From Pseudonocardia sp. 73-21 (lineage in GTDB: Bacteria > Actinomycetota > Actinomycetes > Mycobacteriales > Pseudonocardiaceae): a stretch of DNA of 64,000 bases. Where the stretch lies: the NCBI RefSeq assembly GCF_001899645.1, contig NZ_MKVV01000035.1, positions 1 to 64,000 of the forward strand, in the 5' to 3' direction. Made by a program: the position numbers and the translations under genes. Positions 36,936-47,707 of the stretch are shown piece by piece (within the stretch, counting starts at the first letter, position 1; the number at the start of each line of letters is the position of its first letter). The notes under the pieces are model-generated. The model made no database searches, had not been told where the DNA came from, and saw only the letters and a list, made by a program, of their open reading frames with translations.

Positions 36936-39900
36936 GTGCCCGTTGCTCAATCCCCCACATCTCCCGGCTGGATCAGAAGGCTCATCGGCGCCTCGATGCG
37001 CCACCGCGGCGTCGCCGTCACCGCGCTCGTCGCGTCCGCCCTGGGCGTCAGCCTCGACGCGGTCGGGCCGCTGCTCACCCGCGTGGCCGTCGACGACGCC
37101 GTCAAGGGCTCCACCGAGGTGCTGGTGCCCATCGTCGTGGCGTTCCTCGGGCTCGCGGTGCTGCGCTTCGCCGCGTCGTTCCTGCGCCGCTACCTGGGTG
37201 GCCGGCTCGCCCTCGACGTCCAGCACGACCTGCGCCGCCAGGTGTTCGCCGCCGTCCAGCGGCTCGACGGTGAGCGGCAGGACGCCATCCGCACCGGGCA
37301 GGTCGTCTCCCGCGCCATCACCGACCTGCAGCTCCTGCAGGGGCTGCTGTCGATGGTGCCGCTGTCGCTCGGCACGGTCGTGCTCGTGGTGGTGTCGGTG
37401 GGCGCGATGCTGTGGCTCTCGCCGGCGCTCACGCTCGTGGCGCTGGTGCTGCTCCCGCTGGCCGGGTGGGTGACGCTGAAGTCCCGCGCCACCCTGTTCC
37501 CGGCCACCTGGTCGGCGCAGCAGCGGGCCGCCGACATCGCGCAGCAGGTCGAGGAGACCGTCACCGGCGTGCGGGTGGTGAAGGGCTTCGGGCAGGAGGC
37601 GCGCGAGGTCGCGGCGCTGGAGCGCGGCGCGAAGCGGCTGTTCGCCGAGCGGCTGCGCGCCGCCCGGATGACCGCCCGGCTCAACCCCACCCTGCTCACG
37701 CTGCCCACGCTCGGGCAGGTGGGTGTCATCGCCGTCGGCGGCTACCTCGCACTCAACGGCTCGATCACGCTGGGCACGTTCCTCGCGTTCACCACCTACG
37801 TGGCCGGGCTGGTCGGCCCGGCCCGGCTGCTGGGCTCGCTGGTGGTCACCGCACAGCTCGCGCGGGCCGGCGTGGAGCGCGTGTACGACCTGATCGACTC
37901 CCACCCCGACATCGTCGATCCGGTGTCCCCCGCCGCCCTGCCCGAGGGTCCGCTGTCCGTGGAGCTCGACCACGTCACGTTCGGCTACTCCCGCCGCGAG
38001 CCGGTGCTCGACGACGCGTCGCTGCGGGTGGAGCCGGGGGAGACGCTCGCGCTCGTGGGCACGGCCGGCTCCGGCAAGTCCACGGCGGCGCTGCTGCTGC
38101 CGCGCTTCTACGACCCGCAGGCCGGCGAGCTGCGCCTCGGTGGCGTGCCGCTGCGGGACCTGCGCCTGCACGACCTGCGCCGCGAGCTGGGCGTGGTGTT
38201 CGAGGAGGCGTTCCTGTTCTCCGACAGCATCGGCGCCAACATCGCCTACGGCCGCCCCGACGCGAGCGACGAGGAGATCCGCGCCGCGGCCCGTGCGGCC
38301 CAGGTGGACACGTTCGTCGACCAGCTCCCCGACGGCTACGACACCCTCGTCGGCGAGCGCGGGCTCACGCTGTCGGGCGGGCAGCGCCAGCGCATCGCCC
38401 TGGCCCGCGCGGTGCTCACCGACCCGCGGGTCCTCGTGCTCGACGACGCCACCTCCGCGGTCGACACCGCCACCGAGGCGGCCATCCACGAGACGCTGCG
38501 CGTGCTGACGGAGGGCCGCACCACGCTGCTCGTCGCCCACCGCCGATCCACCCTCGCCCTGGCCGACCGCGTGGCCGTGCTCGACGCCGGGCGCGTGGTC
38601 GACGTCGGCACCGAGGCGGAGCTGACGGCGCGGTCGCCGCTGTTCCGGGAGCTGCTGGCGCTCGCCGATCCGTCCGGCGCGGCCCCGCGGCCTCCGGCTC
38701 CGGCCCGTCCGGCGCTGGGCGGCGTCACCGCCGAGCTGTGGCCGGAGCCGGTGGCCCCCGGCGCCCGGAGCACGGCCGCCCCCGACCCGGGCATGGGCGC
38801 GTCGGGCATGGTGGGCGTCCTGCCGCCCTCGCCCCGGCTGATGGCGGCGGTGGCGAAGCTGCCCCCCGCCGTCGACGTCCCGAAGCTCGGCGCCACCGAC
38901 CCCACCGCACCCGACCCGGCCATGAGCGATGAGCTGGGCCGGCTCGGCCGGCTGCTCCGGCCGGTCCGCGGGCTGCTGGCGCTGGGCATCACCCTCGTCG
39001 CCCTCGATGCGCTCAGCTCGCTGGCGTTCCCCAACATCGCCCGCCTCGCCGTCGACGGCGGCATCACCTCGAAGGCGCCCGGCATCCTGCTGGCGGCCAC
39101 GCTGCTCGGGCTGGGCGTCGTCGCGGTCAGCTGGCTGGTGGTGGCGGCCGAGACCTACGTCACCGCCCGGGCCGGGGAGAGCCTGCTCTACCTGCTGCGC
39201 GTGCGCAGCTACGCGCACCTGCAGCGGCTCGGCCTCGACTTCTACGAGCGCGAGCTCTCGGGCCGCATCATGACGCGGATGACCACCGACGTCGACGCGC
39301 TGTCCACGTTCCTGCAGACCGGCCTGGCGCAGGCGATCGTCAGCCTGATCACGGTGGTCGGCGTGGCGGTGGCGCTGCTCGTCACCGACATCGAGCTGGC
39401 GCTCGTCGCGCTGGCGGTGTTCCCGGTGCTGATCGTGGCCACCGTGGTGTTCCGGCGGCTGTCGTCGCGGGCGTACACGGAGGCGCGGGAGAAGGTCGGC
39501 ATCGTCAACGCGGACATGCAGGAGAACGTCACCGGCGTCCGCATCGCGCAGGCCTACGTGCGCGAGGAGCGCAGCGCCCGGAGGTTCTCCGACCGCAGCG
39601 CCGCCTACCGCCGCTCGCGGCTGCGCGCCCAGACCTACATCGCCACCTACTTCCCCGGTGTGGCACTGCTGTCGGACATCGCCACGGTGGCGGTGCTCGG
39701 GGTCGGGGCGGCCCGCCTCGCGTCGGGTGACCTGACCGCCGGCATCCTCACGGCGTTCCTGCTCTACCTGGGGCTGTTCTTCGCGCCGGTCCAGCAGCTC
39801 TCGCAGGTGTTCGACTCCTACCAGCAGGCCCGGGTCGGGCTCAACCGCATCACCGACCTGCTGCGCACCCCCACCACCGTGCCCCCGGAGCCCGACGGCG

Positions 39901-40667
39901 AGGCGGTGGCGGTGCCCGACCGGCTGCGCGGCGAGGTCGAGCTGCGCGACGTGTCGTTCTCCTACGCCGGAGCGGCCACCCCCGCGCTCGACCGCGTCTC
40001 GTTGCGGGTGGCGCCGGGGGAGACCGTCGCGCTGGTCGGGGCCACCGGCGCCGGCAAGTCCACGCTGGTCAAGCTGCTGGCCCGGTTCTACGACGCCGGG
40101 TCGGGCGAGGTGCTGATCGACGGCGTGGACGTGCGGCGGTTCCGGCTCGCCGACTACCGTCACCGGCTCGGCATCGTGCCGCAGGAGGCACACCTGTTCA
40201 CCGGCGACGTCGCCGCGAACATCGCCTACGCCCGCCCCGACGCCCCGCCCGCGCAGATCGAGGCGGCCGCGCGGGCCGTCGGAGCGCTGGATCTGGTGCG
40301 CGGCCTGCCCGGTGGCTTCCGACATCCGGTCGGCGAGCGGGGCCAGGGCCTGTCGTCGGGGCAGCGCCAGCTCATCGCGCTGGCCCGCGCCGAGCTGGCC
40401 GACCCCGACGTGCTGCTGTTCGACGAGGCCACGGCCGCGCTCGACCCCGCCACCGAGGCCGCGGTGCTCGCCGCGGGCGACCACGTCACCTCCCGGCGCA
40501 CGGCGTTCGTCGTCGCCCACCGGCTGGCCACGGCGGCCCGCGCCGACCGCATCCTGGTGCTGGAGGGCGGCCGGATCGTGGAGCAGGGCACCCACGCCGA
40601 GCTGCTGGCGATGGGCGGCCGCTACGCCACGCTGTGGGAGGCGGGGGAGCTGGAACCGGCGGCCTGA
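36936..40667 (+). CDS. Fused type-I ABC exporter (TMD-NBD-TMD-NBD)
   Basis: The 1243-aa protein joins both halves of a heterodimeric exporter. NBD1 has Walker A GTAGSGKST (375), LSGGQ (479) and Walker B LVLDDATS with Asp504 at the catalytic-base position. NBD2 has Walker A GATGAGKST (1035), LSSGQ (1139) and canonical Glu1164. Asp504 and the altered LSSGQ would meet in the same composite site, so one site is degenerate, as in TM287/288 or TmrAB. A Pro/Ala linker (about 585-660) joins the halves. It likely exports lipids or drugs. Fusion in one chain is less usual in bacteria. Confidence 0.93.
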   Translation: MPVAQSPTSPGWIRRLIGASMRHRGVAVTALVASALGVSLDAVGPLLTRVAVDDAVKGSTEVLVPIVVAFLGLAVLRFAASFLRRYLGGRLALDVQHDLRRQVFAAVQRLDGERQDAIRTGQVVSRAITDLQLLQGLLSMVPLSLGTVVLVVVSVGAMLWLSPALTLVALVLLPLAGWVTLKSRATLFPATWSAQQRAADIAQQVEETVTGVRVVKGFGQEAREVAALERGAKRLFAERLRAARMTARLNPTLLTLPTLGQVGVIAVGGYLALNGSITLGTFLAFTTYVAGLVGPARLLGSLVVTAQLARAGVERVYDLIDSHPDIVDPVSPAALPEGPLSVELDHVTFGYSRREPVLDDASLRVEPGETLALVGTAGSGKSTAALLLPRFYDPQAGELRLGGVPLRDLRLHDLRRELGVVFEEAFLFSDSIGANIAYGRPDASDEEIRAAARAAQVDTFVDQLPDGYDTLVGERGLTLSGGQRQRIALARAVLTDPRVLVLDDATSAVDTATEAAIHETLRVLTEGRTTLLVAHRRSTLALADRVAVLDAGRVVDVGTEAELTARSPLFRELLALADPSGAAPRPPAPARPALGGVTAELWPEPVAPGARSTAAPDPGMGASGMVGVLPPSPRLMAAVAKLPPAVDVPKLGATDPTAPDPAMSDELGRLGRLLRPVRGLLALGITLVALDALSSLAFPNIARLAVDGGITSKAPGILLAATLLGLGVVAVSWLVVAAETYVTARAGESLLYLLRVRSYAHLQRLGLDFYERELSGRIMTRMTTDVDALSTFLQTGLAQAIVSLITVVGVAVALLVTDIELALVALAVFPVLIVATVVFRRLSSRAYTEAREKVGIVNADMQENVTGVRIAQAYVREERSARRFSDRSAAYRRSRLRAQTYIATYFPGVALLSDIATVAVLGVGAARLASGDLTAGILTAFLLYLGLFFAPVQQLSQVFDSYQQARVGLNRITDLLRTPTTVPPEPDGEAVAVPDRLRGEVELRDVSFSYAGAATPALDRVSLRVAPGETVALVGATGAGKSTLVKLLARFYDAGSGEVLIDGVDVRRFRLADYRHRLGIVPQEAHLFTGDVAANIAYARPDAPPAQIEAAARAVGALDLVRGLPGGFRHPVGERGQGLSSGQRQLIALARAELADPDVLLFDEATAALDPATEAAVLAAGDHVTSRRTAFVVAHRLATAARADRILVLEGGRIVEQGTHAELLAMGGRYATLWEAGELEPAA

Positions 40668-40672
40668 TCTGA

Positions 40673-40696
40673 TTCCTGCCCGATTTCGGGCAGGAA
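40673..40696 (+). terminator. Hairpin after ABC exporter
   Basis: TTCCTGCCCG and CGGGCAGGAA form a perfect 10-bp stem with an ATTT loop starting 5 nt after the exporter stop. No U-tract follows. It separates the exporter from the small gene and glmS. Confidence 0.65.
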
Positions 40697-40735
40697 AGTT
40701 GGTGTTCTGGCCGCGATCGGGCACCATTGCCCCTC

Positions 40736-40999
40736 GTGCCCGCCCCCGACGATCTCGTGGACCACCTCGTGCGCAGCACCCCGCTCAGCCCGACCGAGGC
40801 GGCGCGGGTGGTGGCGGAGGTCGTGCAGTACTTCGGCGAACCGGTACCGGACTTCGTCCGCCGCCGGCACGCCGAACTGAAACGTCGCGGGCTCACCAAC
40901 GACCAGATATTTGCCGGCCTCGACGCGGAGCTGGCCCAGCGGCGGTTCGCCTCGCCGCCGCTGTCGGAGCGCCAGCTGCGTCGCATCGTCTACGGATAA
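40736..40999 (+). CDS. Small conserved-looking protein upstream of glmS
   Basis: The 87-aa helical protein (PDDLVDHLVRSTPLSPTEAA, then YFGEPVPDFVRRRHAELKRR and a C-terminal SERQLRRIVYG) is not one I can name. The GTG 40736 is preferred over TTG 40727. Its stop is 10 nt before the glmS ATG, so both are on one transcript. Basic C-terminus and helical content would suit an RNA- or protein-binding role in glmS expression; this is a guess from position. Confidence 0.7.
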   Translation: MPAPDDLVDHLVRSTPLSPTEAARVVAEVVQYFGEPVPDFVRRRHAELKRRGLTNDQIFAGLDAELAQRRFASPPLSERQLRRIVYG

Positions 41000-41009
41000 G
41001 GACACTCGC

Positions 41010-42836
<1,827 letters not shown>

Positions 42837-43331
42837 CTACACCCAGTAGGTGTCGTGGCGGAGCATGAACGCGGCCCTGGCCTCCTCGTCGGTCAGCGCC
42901 TCGCGGCGGGCGGGGTCGGCGAGGGTCTCGAAGTAGTCCTCGCGAGGGGCGCCCGGAGCGAAGTGCAGCAGCATCGACGCGGGCGCGCCCGACTCGTTGC
43001 GGAACCCGTGGATGCCGCCCTCGGGCACGTGGACGAAGTCGCCGGGGCGGGTCGGCACCCAGGCCTTCCCGTCGAAGATCATGATCTCGCCGGTCAGCAC
43101 GTAGAACGACTCGGAGATGCTGCGGTGGAAGTGCGGGTCCGGGCCGCTGCGGCCCGGACCCATCTCCCAGCGGTAGAGGCCGAACTTCCCGTCCGTCGAC
43201 GCACCGGAGGCCAGGTAGTGGCAGGCCCCGCCGTCGGGGTTGGCGATGTCGGGCGGGGTGTCCGCCGGGCGGTAGGTGGCGGTGACCTCGCCGTCGGCAC
43301 CGAGGTAGCGGCCGGGTGGGTAGGTGCTCAT
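42837..43331 (-). CDS. Cupin-domain protein
   Basis: The 164-aa protein is a single cupin barrel. Metal-binding candidates are HFHRSISESFYVLTGE (motif 1) and GDFVHVPEGGIHGF (motif 2). The C-terminus (DPARREALTDEEARAAFMLR) is helical. It could be a small dioxygenase, isomerase or sensor. Its ATG overlaps the sigma-factor stop by 4 nt, so it is a direct member of that operon and a likely effector of the sigma factor's trigger. Confidence 0.87.
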   Translation of the reverse strand: MSTYPPGRYLGADGEVTATYRPADTPPDIANPDGGACHYLASGASTDGKFGLYRWEMGPGRSGPDPHFHRSISESFYVLTGEIMIFDGKAWVPTRPGDFVHVPEGGIHGFRNESGAPASMLLHFAPGAPREDYFETLADPARREALTDEEARAAFMLRHDTYWV

Positions 43332-44242
43332 GGGGCCATGCTGCCCGGCAGGGCGAAGTCCGTGAACACCTGCGGATCCTGGAACACCACGGTGTGCGCC
43401 ACCCGCCCGCCCCGGACCGTGAACACCTGCAGCGTGTGCAGCCCGCCGTCGAGGTACGCCGCGACGGCGGGCTGGCCGTTCGCGGCGGTCGGCACCAGCC
43501 CCCACCGGCCGGTGCGCCTCGCGAACATCCCCGTCATGAACGCGCCGTAGCTCTCCCGGCCGCGGTACCAGTGCGGCACGGGCGGCATCTCCAGCACGAC
43601 GTCCTCGGTGAGCAGGGCGACGAGCGCGTCGACGTCGGCGGCCTCGAACGCCGTGACGTAGCGGCGCACCGCATCGTCGGCCGGCTCCTCGACGGTCTCC
43701 TCCCGCAGGCCCGCGGCGGCCAGCCCCGCCCGGGCCCGTTGCAGGGCGCTGTTGACCGCGGCCGTGGTCATGTCGAGCTGCCCGGCCACCTCGGCGGCGC
43801 TGAACTCCAGCACCTCGCGCAGCACCAGCACCGCCCGCTGCCGGGGCGGGAGCGTCTGCATCGCCGCGACGAGGGCGAGCCGCAACGCCGAGCGTTCCGA
43901 GGCCCGGATCGCCGGGTCGAGCCGGGCGTCGGGGAACGGCCGCAGCCACGGCACCTCTAACGACGGTACGAGCGGGGCGCCGGGATCGTCGCCGGGCGCG
44001 CCCAGCCCGGACGGGAGCGGGCGCCGGGCCCGCCCCTCCAGCGCCGTGAGGCACGCGTTGGTGGCGATCCGGTAGAGCCACGTGCGCAGTGACGCCCGGT
44101 TGCCGTCGTAGCGGTCGCGGGCCTTCCACGCCCGCAGCATCGTCTCCTGCACGAGATCCTCGGCCTCGTGCACGGAGCCGAGCATCCGGTAGCAGTGCAC
44201 GACGAGCTCGCGGCGGTGCGGCTCGATGTCGATCGTCGTCAC
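43328..44242 (-). CDS. ECF sigma factor with C-terminal SnoaL-like domain
   Basis: The 304-aa protein has sigma region 2 (HCYRMLGSVHEAEDLVQETMLRAWKA written here only in part: YRMLGSVHEAEDLVQE), region 4 (LPPRQRAVLVLREVLEFSAA) and a C-terminal NTF2/SnoaL-like domain (about 190-304; WYRGRESYGAFMTGMF). This is the SigX5/SigG-like group in which the extra domain gates activity instead of a classical anti-sigma factor. No anti-sigma gene is adjacent. GTG 44242 lies 5 nt after the upstream SgcJ-type gene, and its stop overlaps the cupin start. Confidence 0.9.
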   Translation of the reverse strand: MTTIDIEPHRRELVVHCYRMLGSVHEAEDLVQETMLRAWKARDRYDGNRASLRTWLYRIATNACLTALEGRARRPLPSGLGAPGDDPGAPLVPSLEVPWLRPFPDARLDPAIRASERSALRLALVAAMQTLPPRQRAVLVLREVLEFSAAEVAGQLDMTTAAVNSALQRARAGLAAAGLREETVEEPADDAVRRYVTAFEAADVDALVALLTEDVVLEMPPVPHWYRGRESYGAFMTGMFARRTGRWGLVPTAANGQPAVAAYLDGGLHTLQVFTVRGGRVAHTVVFQDPQVFTDFALPGSMAP

Positions 44243-44247
44243 CCGGG

Positions 44248-44670
44248 TCAGTGTGCCGGTGCGTTGGCGTACGCGGCGATCCTCCACTCGCCGTCGCGGC
44301 GCACGAGCACCCACGTGGCGCTCACCTCGCGCTCCGGCGGCAGCGACTCCTCGCCGGGCATCAGGACGCCCGCGGTGCTCACGACGATCGCGGTGTCCGG
44401 CCCGGGGAAGCGGATGCTCGCCGCGTCGTCGACGCCGCGGGAACCCTTCAACGGCCCGGCGAAGGAGGCGGCCATCCCGGCGCGCAGCGCGTCGCGGCTG
44501 TGGTGCACGACGCCGGGCCGCACGACGGAGGCGTCGTCGAGGTAGAGCGGGACGAGCGCGTCGGCGTCGTTCGCGGCCCAGGCGTCGTAGAAGCGGTCGA
44601 GCACGGCGCGGACGGCGGTGGTGTCGGTGGTGGTGTCGGTGGTGGTGTCGGTGCTGATGGTGCCGGTCAT
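44248..44670 (-). CDS. SgcJ/EcaC-family NTF2-like protein
   Basis: The 140-aa protein is a SnoaL/NTF2 fold: VLDRFYDAWAANDADALVPLY, SRDALRAGMAASF and the terminal WVLVRRDGEWRIAAYANAP. The family sits in enediyne and stress-related operons without an agreed activity. Its N-terminus is a Thr/Asp repeat (TDTT three times) encoded by a 12-bp tandem repeat. GAGGGAG precedes the ATG. It is first in the sigma operon and may bind the same ligand as the sigma factor's own SnoaL domain. Confidence 0.87.
   Translation of the reverse strand: MTGTISTDTTTDTTTDTTAVRAVLDRFYDAWAANDADALVPLYLDDASVVRPGVVHHSRDALRAGMAASFAGPLKGSRGVDDAASIRFPGPDTAIVVSTAGVLMPGEESLPPEREVSATWVLVRRDGEWRIAAYANAPAH
44617..44652. repeat. 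12-bp tandem repeat, three copies
   Basis: GGTGGTGTCGGT is repeated exactly three times and encodes the Thr/Asp-rich N-terminus of the SgcJ-like protein. Its length is a multiple of three, so gains or losses keep frame. Confidence 0.85.
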
Positions 44671-44745
44671 GAGAACTCTCCCTCGGTGGTGGTGTCGAGG
44701 GATGTACCGGTGACGGGGCCGGGACTCATCGGTGAGCCGCTGAGT

Positions 44746-45222
44746 TCAGGCCGACGCGGGCTCCGGGCCCGTCAGCCAGGTGCAGACCGGCGAGAGCGCG
44801 ATGCTCATCGGCACGTGCGGCTGGCCGACGTAGGTCTCGACCTCGCCGGCCGTGCTCCAGCCGAGCCGGTGGAAGAAGCGCTCGTTGGCCACCTGGACGT
44901 GGGCGTGCATGACCCGCCCGCCGCGGGCGCTCGCGGTGGCCACGGCGAAGCGGACGAGCGGCCCGCCGATGCTCGCCGAGCGGAACTCGGGCAGCACCGC
45001 GAGCCGGTCGCCCAGCCACTCGCCGGGGCCGGTGGGGTGGAGCCGCACGGTGCCCGCCGGGCACCCGTCGTAGAGGGCGAGCACGTGGATCACGTCGTCC
45101 CGGGCGTCGTGGGCGTCGAGGTCGGAGAGTGTGAACACCCCCTGCTCCTCGACGAACACGGCGTGGCGGATGGCGTGGTGCGCGGCCCGTGACGCCGCGT
45201 CCGAGGCCGGTCGGCACAGCAC
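44746..45222 (-). CDS. GNAT acetyltransferase, MSMEG_0567/Sll0786 type
   Basis: The roughly 158-aa protein is a GNAT domain with AIRHAVFVEEQGVFTLSDLD near the start, GDRLAVLPEFRSASIGGPLV (acetyl-CoA loop) and VQVANERFFHRLGWST. This pattern fits the MSMEG_0567-type GNAT of the Nit1C nitrogen-metabolism cluster, which supports its pairing with the adjacent MSMEG_0568-type radical SAM gene. The start is uncertain; GTG 45222 gives a family-like N-terminus. In M. smegmatis this domain is, as I recall, fused to an AIR-synthase-like domain; here that partner is a separate gene at 50908. Confidence 0.8.
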   Translation of the reverse strand: MLCRPASDAASRAAHHAIRHAVFVEEQGVFTLSDLDAHDARDDVIHVLALYDGCPAGTVRLHPTGPGEWLGDRLAVLPEFRSASIGGPLVRFAVATASARGGRVMHAHVQVANERFFHRLGWSTAGEVETYVGQPHVPMSIALSPVCTWLTGPEPASA

Positions 45223-45280
45223 CGGGTCGATCCCGACGAGCGCAGTGACCGGTCGCGACGGCCTCACCGGCCGGTGCGGG

Positions 45281-45337
45281 GTCGTGCGCGGAAATCCGGG
45301 CGGGAACACCGTTATCCGCGCACGGGCGGCGGAGCCG
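45281..45337. repeat. Dispersed palindromic repeat, copy 3
   Basis: GTCGTGCGCGGAAAT opens the element and TTATCCGCGCACGG closes its stem; a tail GCGGCGGAGCCG follows, as in the copy at 14623. The arms GTGCGCGGA and TCCGCGCAC are exact complements. It lies between the radical SAM and GNAT genes, again inside what looks like one operon. Confidence 0.75.
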
Positions 45338-45338
45338 C

Positions 45339-46490
45339 TCACTCGGGGCGCCGGCCGATCTGGAGCAGGGGAGCGCTGGTCGGGGCCCCGCCGGTCGGCC
45401 CGCACGGGGCGGCGGAGCCGGCGGTCTGCACGAGGTTGAGCGACGAGCAGGCCTGGCAGCGCGCGCAGCCGGCCACCGCGGTGTGGGCGCCGAGGCCGCG
45501 CTCGGCGAGGAAGCCCGCGACCTTGCGGTAGATCGGCTCCGTGTACTCCCGCGACGGCGCGGGCACGTCCTCCATCAGCGACCCCGCGACGGGCCGCAGC
45601 GGCACCACGAACGGGTAGACGCCGATGTCGACGGCGCGCTTGCACGCGTCGATCGTCAGCTGGGGGTCCTCGCCCATGCCCAGGATGACGTAGGTGGAGA
45701 CGCGGCCCTCGCCGAACACCTTCACGGCGTGCTCCCACGTGCGGAAGTACGTCTCGATGCCGGTGCGGAACTTGCCCGGGGCCACCTTCGCGAGCACGGC
45801 CGGGTCGAACGTCTCGATGTGGATGCCCAGCGCGTCGACGCCCATGTCGTGCACCTGGTCGATCACCGAGAGGTCACGCGGCGGCTCGAACTGGATCTCC
45901 ACGGGCAGCCCGGCGGCCTCCTTGACCGCCTGTCCGCACTTCGCGACGTACAACGCGCCGCGGTCGGGGGCCACCGACGAGCCGGTGGTGAGGGTGGCGT
46001 CGACCGCGCCGTCGAGCTCCTTGGCGGCGATAGCCACCTCGGCCAGCATCTCGGGGGTCTTCTTCGCGATGGTGGCGCCCGAGGCGAGCGAGAGGCCGAT
46101 GCCGCAGAAGCCGCACTGGTCGGAGTTGCCCCAGTAGTTGCAGGCCTGCACGACGGTGGAGGCGAGGGAGTCCAGGTGCAGCAGCGCGATCTGGTGGTAC
46201 GGCACGCCGTCGGCGGTCTCGAGGTCGTAGAACCTCGGCCGCGCGGTGCCGGCCACCGACGCGATCTTGACGCCGTCGCGGTAGATGCCCTGGCCGTCGT
46301 CCTCGGCGCGCAGCGAGTACGGGGAGGAGTCGCTGGGGGGCACCGTGACGGGCACGCCCTCGATCCACAGCATCCCGGAGTCCGAGGGCCCGGCCCCGCC
46401 CTTGCGGGCCGTCTCGAGCGTGGTCTCCAGACGCAGGCCGACGCTCTGCAGGTCCATGATGAGTCCTGCGGTGTCCGCCACCAGGGTCAT
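45339..46490 (-). CDS. Radical SAM protein, MSMEG_0568 type
   Basis: The 383-aa protein binds a 4Fe-4S cluster through C117, C126 and C129 (ACNYWGNSDQCGFCG), a CX8CX2C spacing that differs from the standard CX3CX2C. IGLSLASGATI, QFEPPRDLSV and IHIETFDP follow, as in biotin-synthase-like folds. The C-terminus carries CARCQACSS, possibly an auxiliary cluster. The MSMEG_0568 family belongs to Nit1C clusters; its reaction is unknown. Divergent from the MSMEG_0565-type glycosyltransferase. Confidence 0.88.
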   Translation of the reverse strand: MTLVADTAGLIMDLQSVGLRLETTLETARKGGAGPSDSGMLWIEGVPVTVPPSDSSPYSLRAEDDGQGIYRDGVKIASVAGTARPRFYDLETADGVPYHQIALLHLDSLASTVVQACNYWGNSDQCGFCGIGLSLASGATIAKKTPEMLAEVAIAAKELDGAVDATLTTGSSVAPDRGALYVAKCGQAVKEAAGLPVEIQFEPPRDLSVIDQVHDMGVDALGIHIETFDPAVLAKVAPGKFRTGIETYFRTWEHAVKVFGEGRVSTYVILGMGEDPQLTIDACKRAVDIGVYPFVVPLRPVAGSLMEDVPAPSREYTEPIYRKVAGFLAERGLGAHTAVAGCARCQACSSLNLVQTAGSAAPCGPTGGAPTSAPLLQIGRRPE

Positions 46491-46558
46491 GCTCCTGCTC
46501 CGTTCACTGAAGTGTTCGATCGTGTCATATAGGAAACCTCGGGCGGGCTGCTGTCAAG

Positions 46559-47707
46559 ATGCGGGGTATGCCGCCCCGCGTCGCGCTGCTCAGCCACTCG
46601 ACCACCCCGCGCGGTGGTCACGTCCACACGCTGGGGCTCGGCGAGGCCCTCCACCGCGCCGGTCTGCCCGTGCACCTGGTGGCGATGGGCGATCCCGACA
46701 AGGGTCTCTACCGGCCCGTCGACCTGCCGTTCACCGTGGTGAGGGGCCCGGCGCGTGAGGGGACGACGCTGGAGCAGCGGGTGTTCGCGTCCATCGACCT
46801 CATGGCCGCCGCGCTGGCCGCCCGCATCGACGAGTTCGACGTGCTGCACGCCCAGGACTGCATCGCCGCCAGCGCCGCGCTGCGTGCGCGGGATCTCACC
46901 GGGTCGCCCGTCCGGGTGCTGCGCACCGCCCACCACGTCGACGACTTCACCACCCGGGCCCTGATCGACTGCCAGCGCCGCGCGATCGTCGAGCCCGACC
47001 GCGTGCTCGTCGTGAGCGAGCAGTGGCGGCGGATCCTGCGCGCCGACTACGGCGTCGAGACGACGGTGGTGCCGAACGCCGTCGACACCGCGCGGTTCGC
47101 CGTGGCCGAGCCGCCCCCGTGGACGACGGACGGACCGTTGCTGCTGGCGGTGGGCGGGATCGAGCCGCGCAAGGGGTCGACGGTGGCGTTCCGGGCGCTG
47201 GCGCAGCTGGGTGCTCCCCGTCCGGTGCTCGCGATCGTCGGCGGGCACTCGTTCCAGGACTTCGCCCCCTACCGCGACGCGGCGCTGGCCGAGCTGCCGT
47301 CGCTGGGGCTGGTCGACGGGGTGGACGTGGTGGAGGTCGGCACCGTCACGGACGCGCAGCTGGCCGGCTGGTACGCCGCGGCCGACGTGCTCTGCTACCC
47401 GTCGCTGGTGGAGGGGTTCGGGCTCGTCACGATCGAGGCGATGAGCCAGGGGCTGCCGGTGGTGGCCAGCGACATCGACGTGTTCGGCGAGTACCTCGTC
47501 GACGGTGTGAACGCCCTGCTCCCGGCGGCCGGGGACGCGGACGCCCTCGCCGTGGCCCTGCGGAGGGTGCTGGAGGAGCCGGGCCTGGCCGACCGTCTGC
47601 GGGGGGCGGGAGAGACCACCGCGCAGTCCTACACCTGGGCCGCGGCCGCGGCGGCCCACGAACACGTCTACACGGAGCTGACGGGAGCGCCGCCCCCACC
47701 GAGGTGA
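46559..47707 (+). CDS. GT4 glycosyltransferase, MSMEG_0565 type
   Basis: The 382-aa GT-B enzyme begins RVALLSHSTTPRGGHVHTLG, typical of the MSMEG_0565 family, and has the GT4 donor site YPSLVEGFGLVTIEAMSQG with its EX7E pair, and VVPNAVDTARF. It transfers a sugar from an NDP-sugar; acceptor unknown. The family usually sits in Nit1C clusters and here it is divergent from the radical SAM gene over 68 bp. ATG 46559 or 46568 are both possible. Confidence 0.9.
   Translation: MRGMPPRVALLSHSTTPRGGHVHTLGLGEALHRAGLPVHLVAMGDPDKGLYRPVDLPFTVVRGPAREGTTLEQRVFASIDLMAAALAARIDEFDVLHAQDCIAASAALRARDLTGSPVRVLRTAHHVDDFTTRALIDCQRRAIVEPDRVLVVSEQWRRILRADYGVETTVVPNAVDTARFAVAEPPPWTTDGPLLLAVGGIEPRKGSTVAFRALAQLGAPRPVLAIVGGHSFQDFAPYRDAALAELPSLGLVDGVDVVEVGTVTDAQLAGWYAAADVLCYPSLVEGFGLVTIEAMSQGLPVVASDIDVFGEYLVDGVNALLPAAGDADALAVALRRVLEEPGLADRLRGAGETTAQSYTWAAAAAAHEHVYTELTGAPPPPR

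Noticed and set aside
36882-40727. A 1281-aa open frame antisense to the ABC exporter
   Set aside because: It is a shadow caused by high GC at third positions. The composition is Gly/Arg/His/Gln-rich with no domains, while the plus strand encodes a full ABC exporter.
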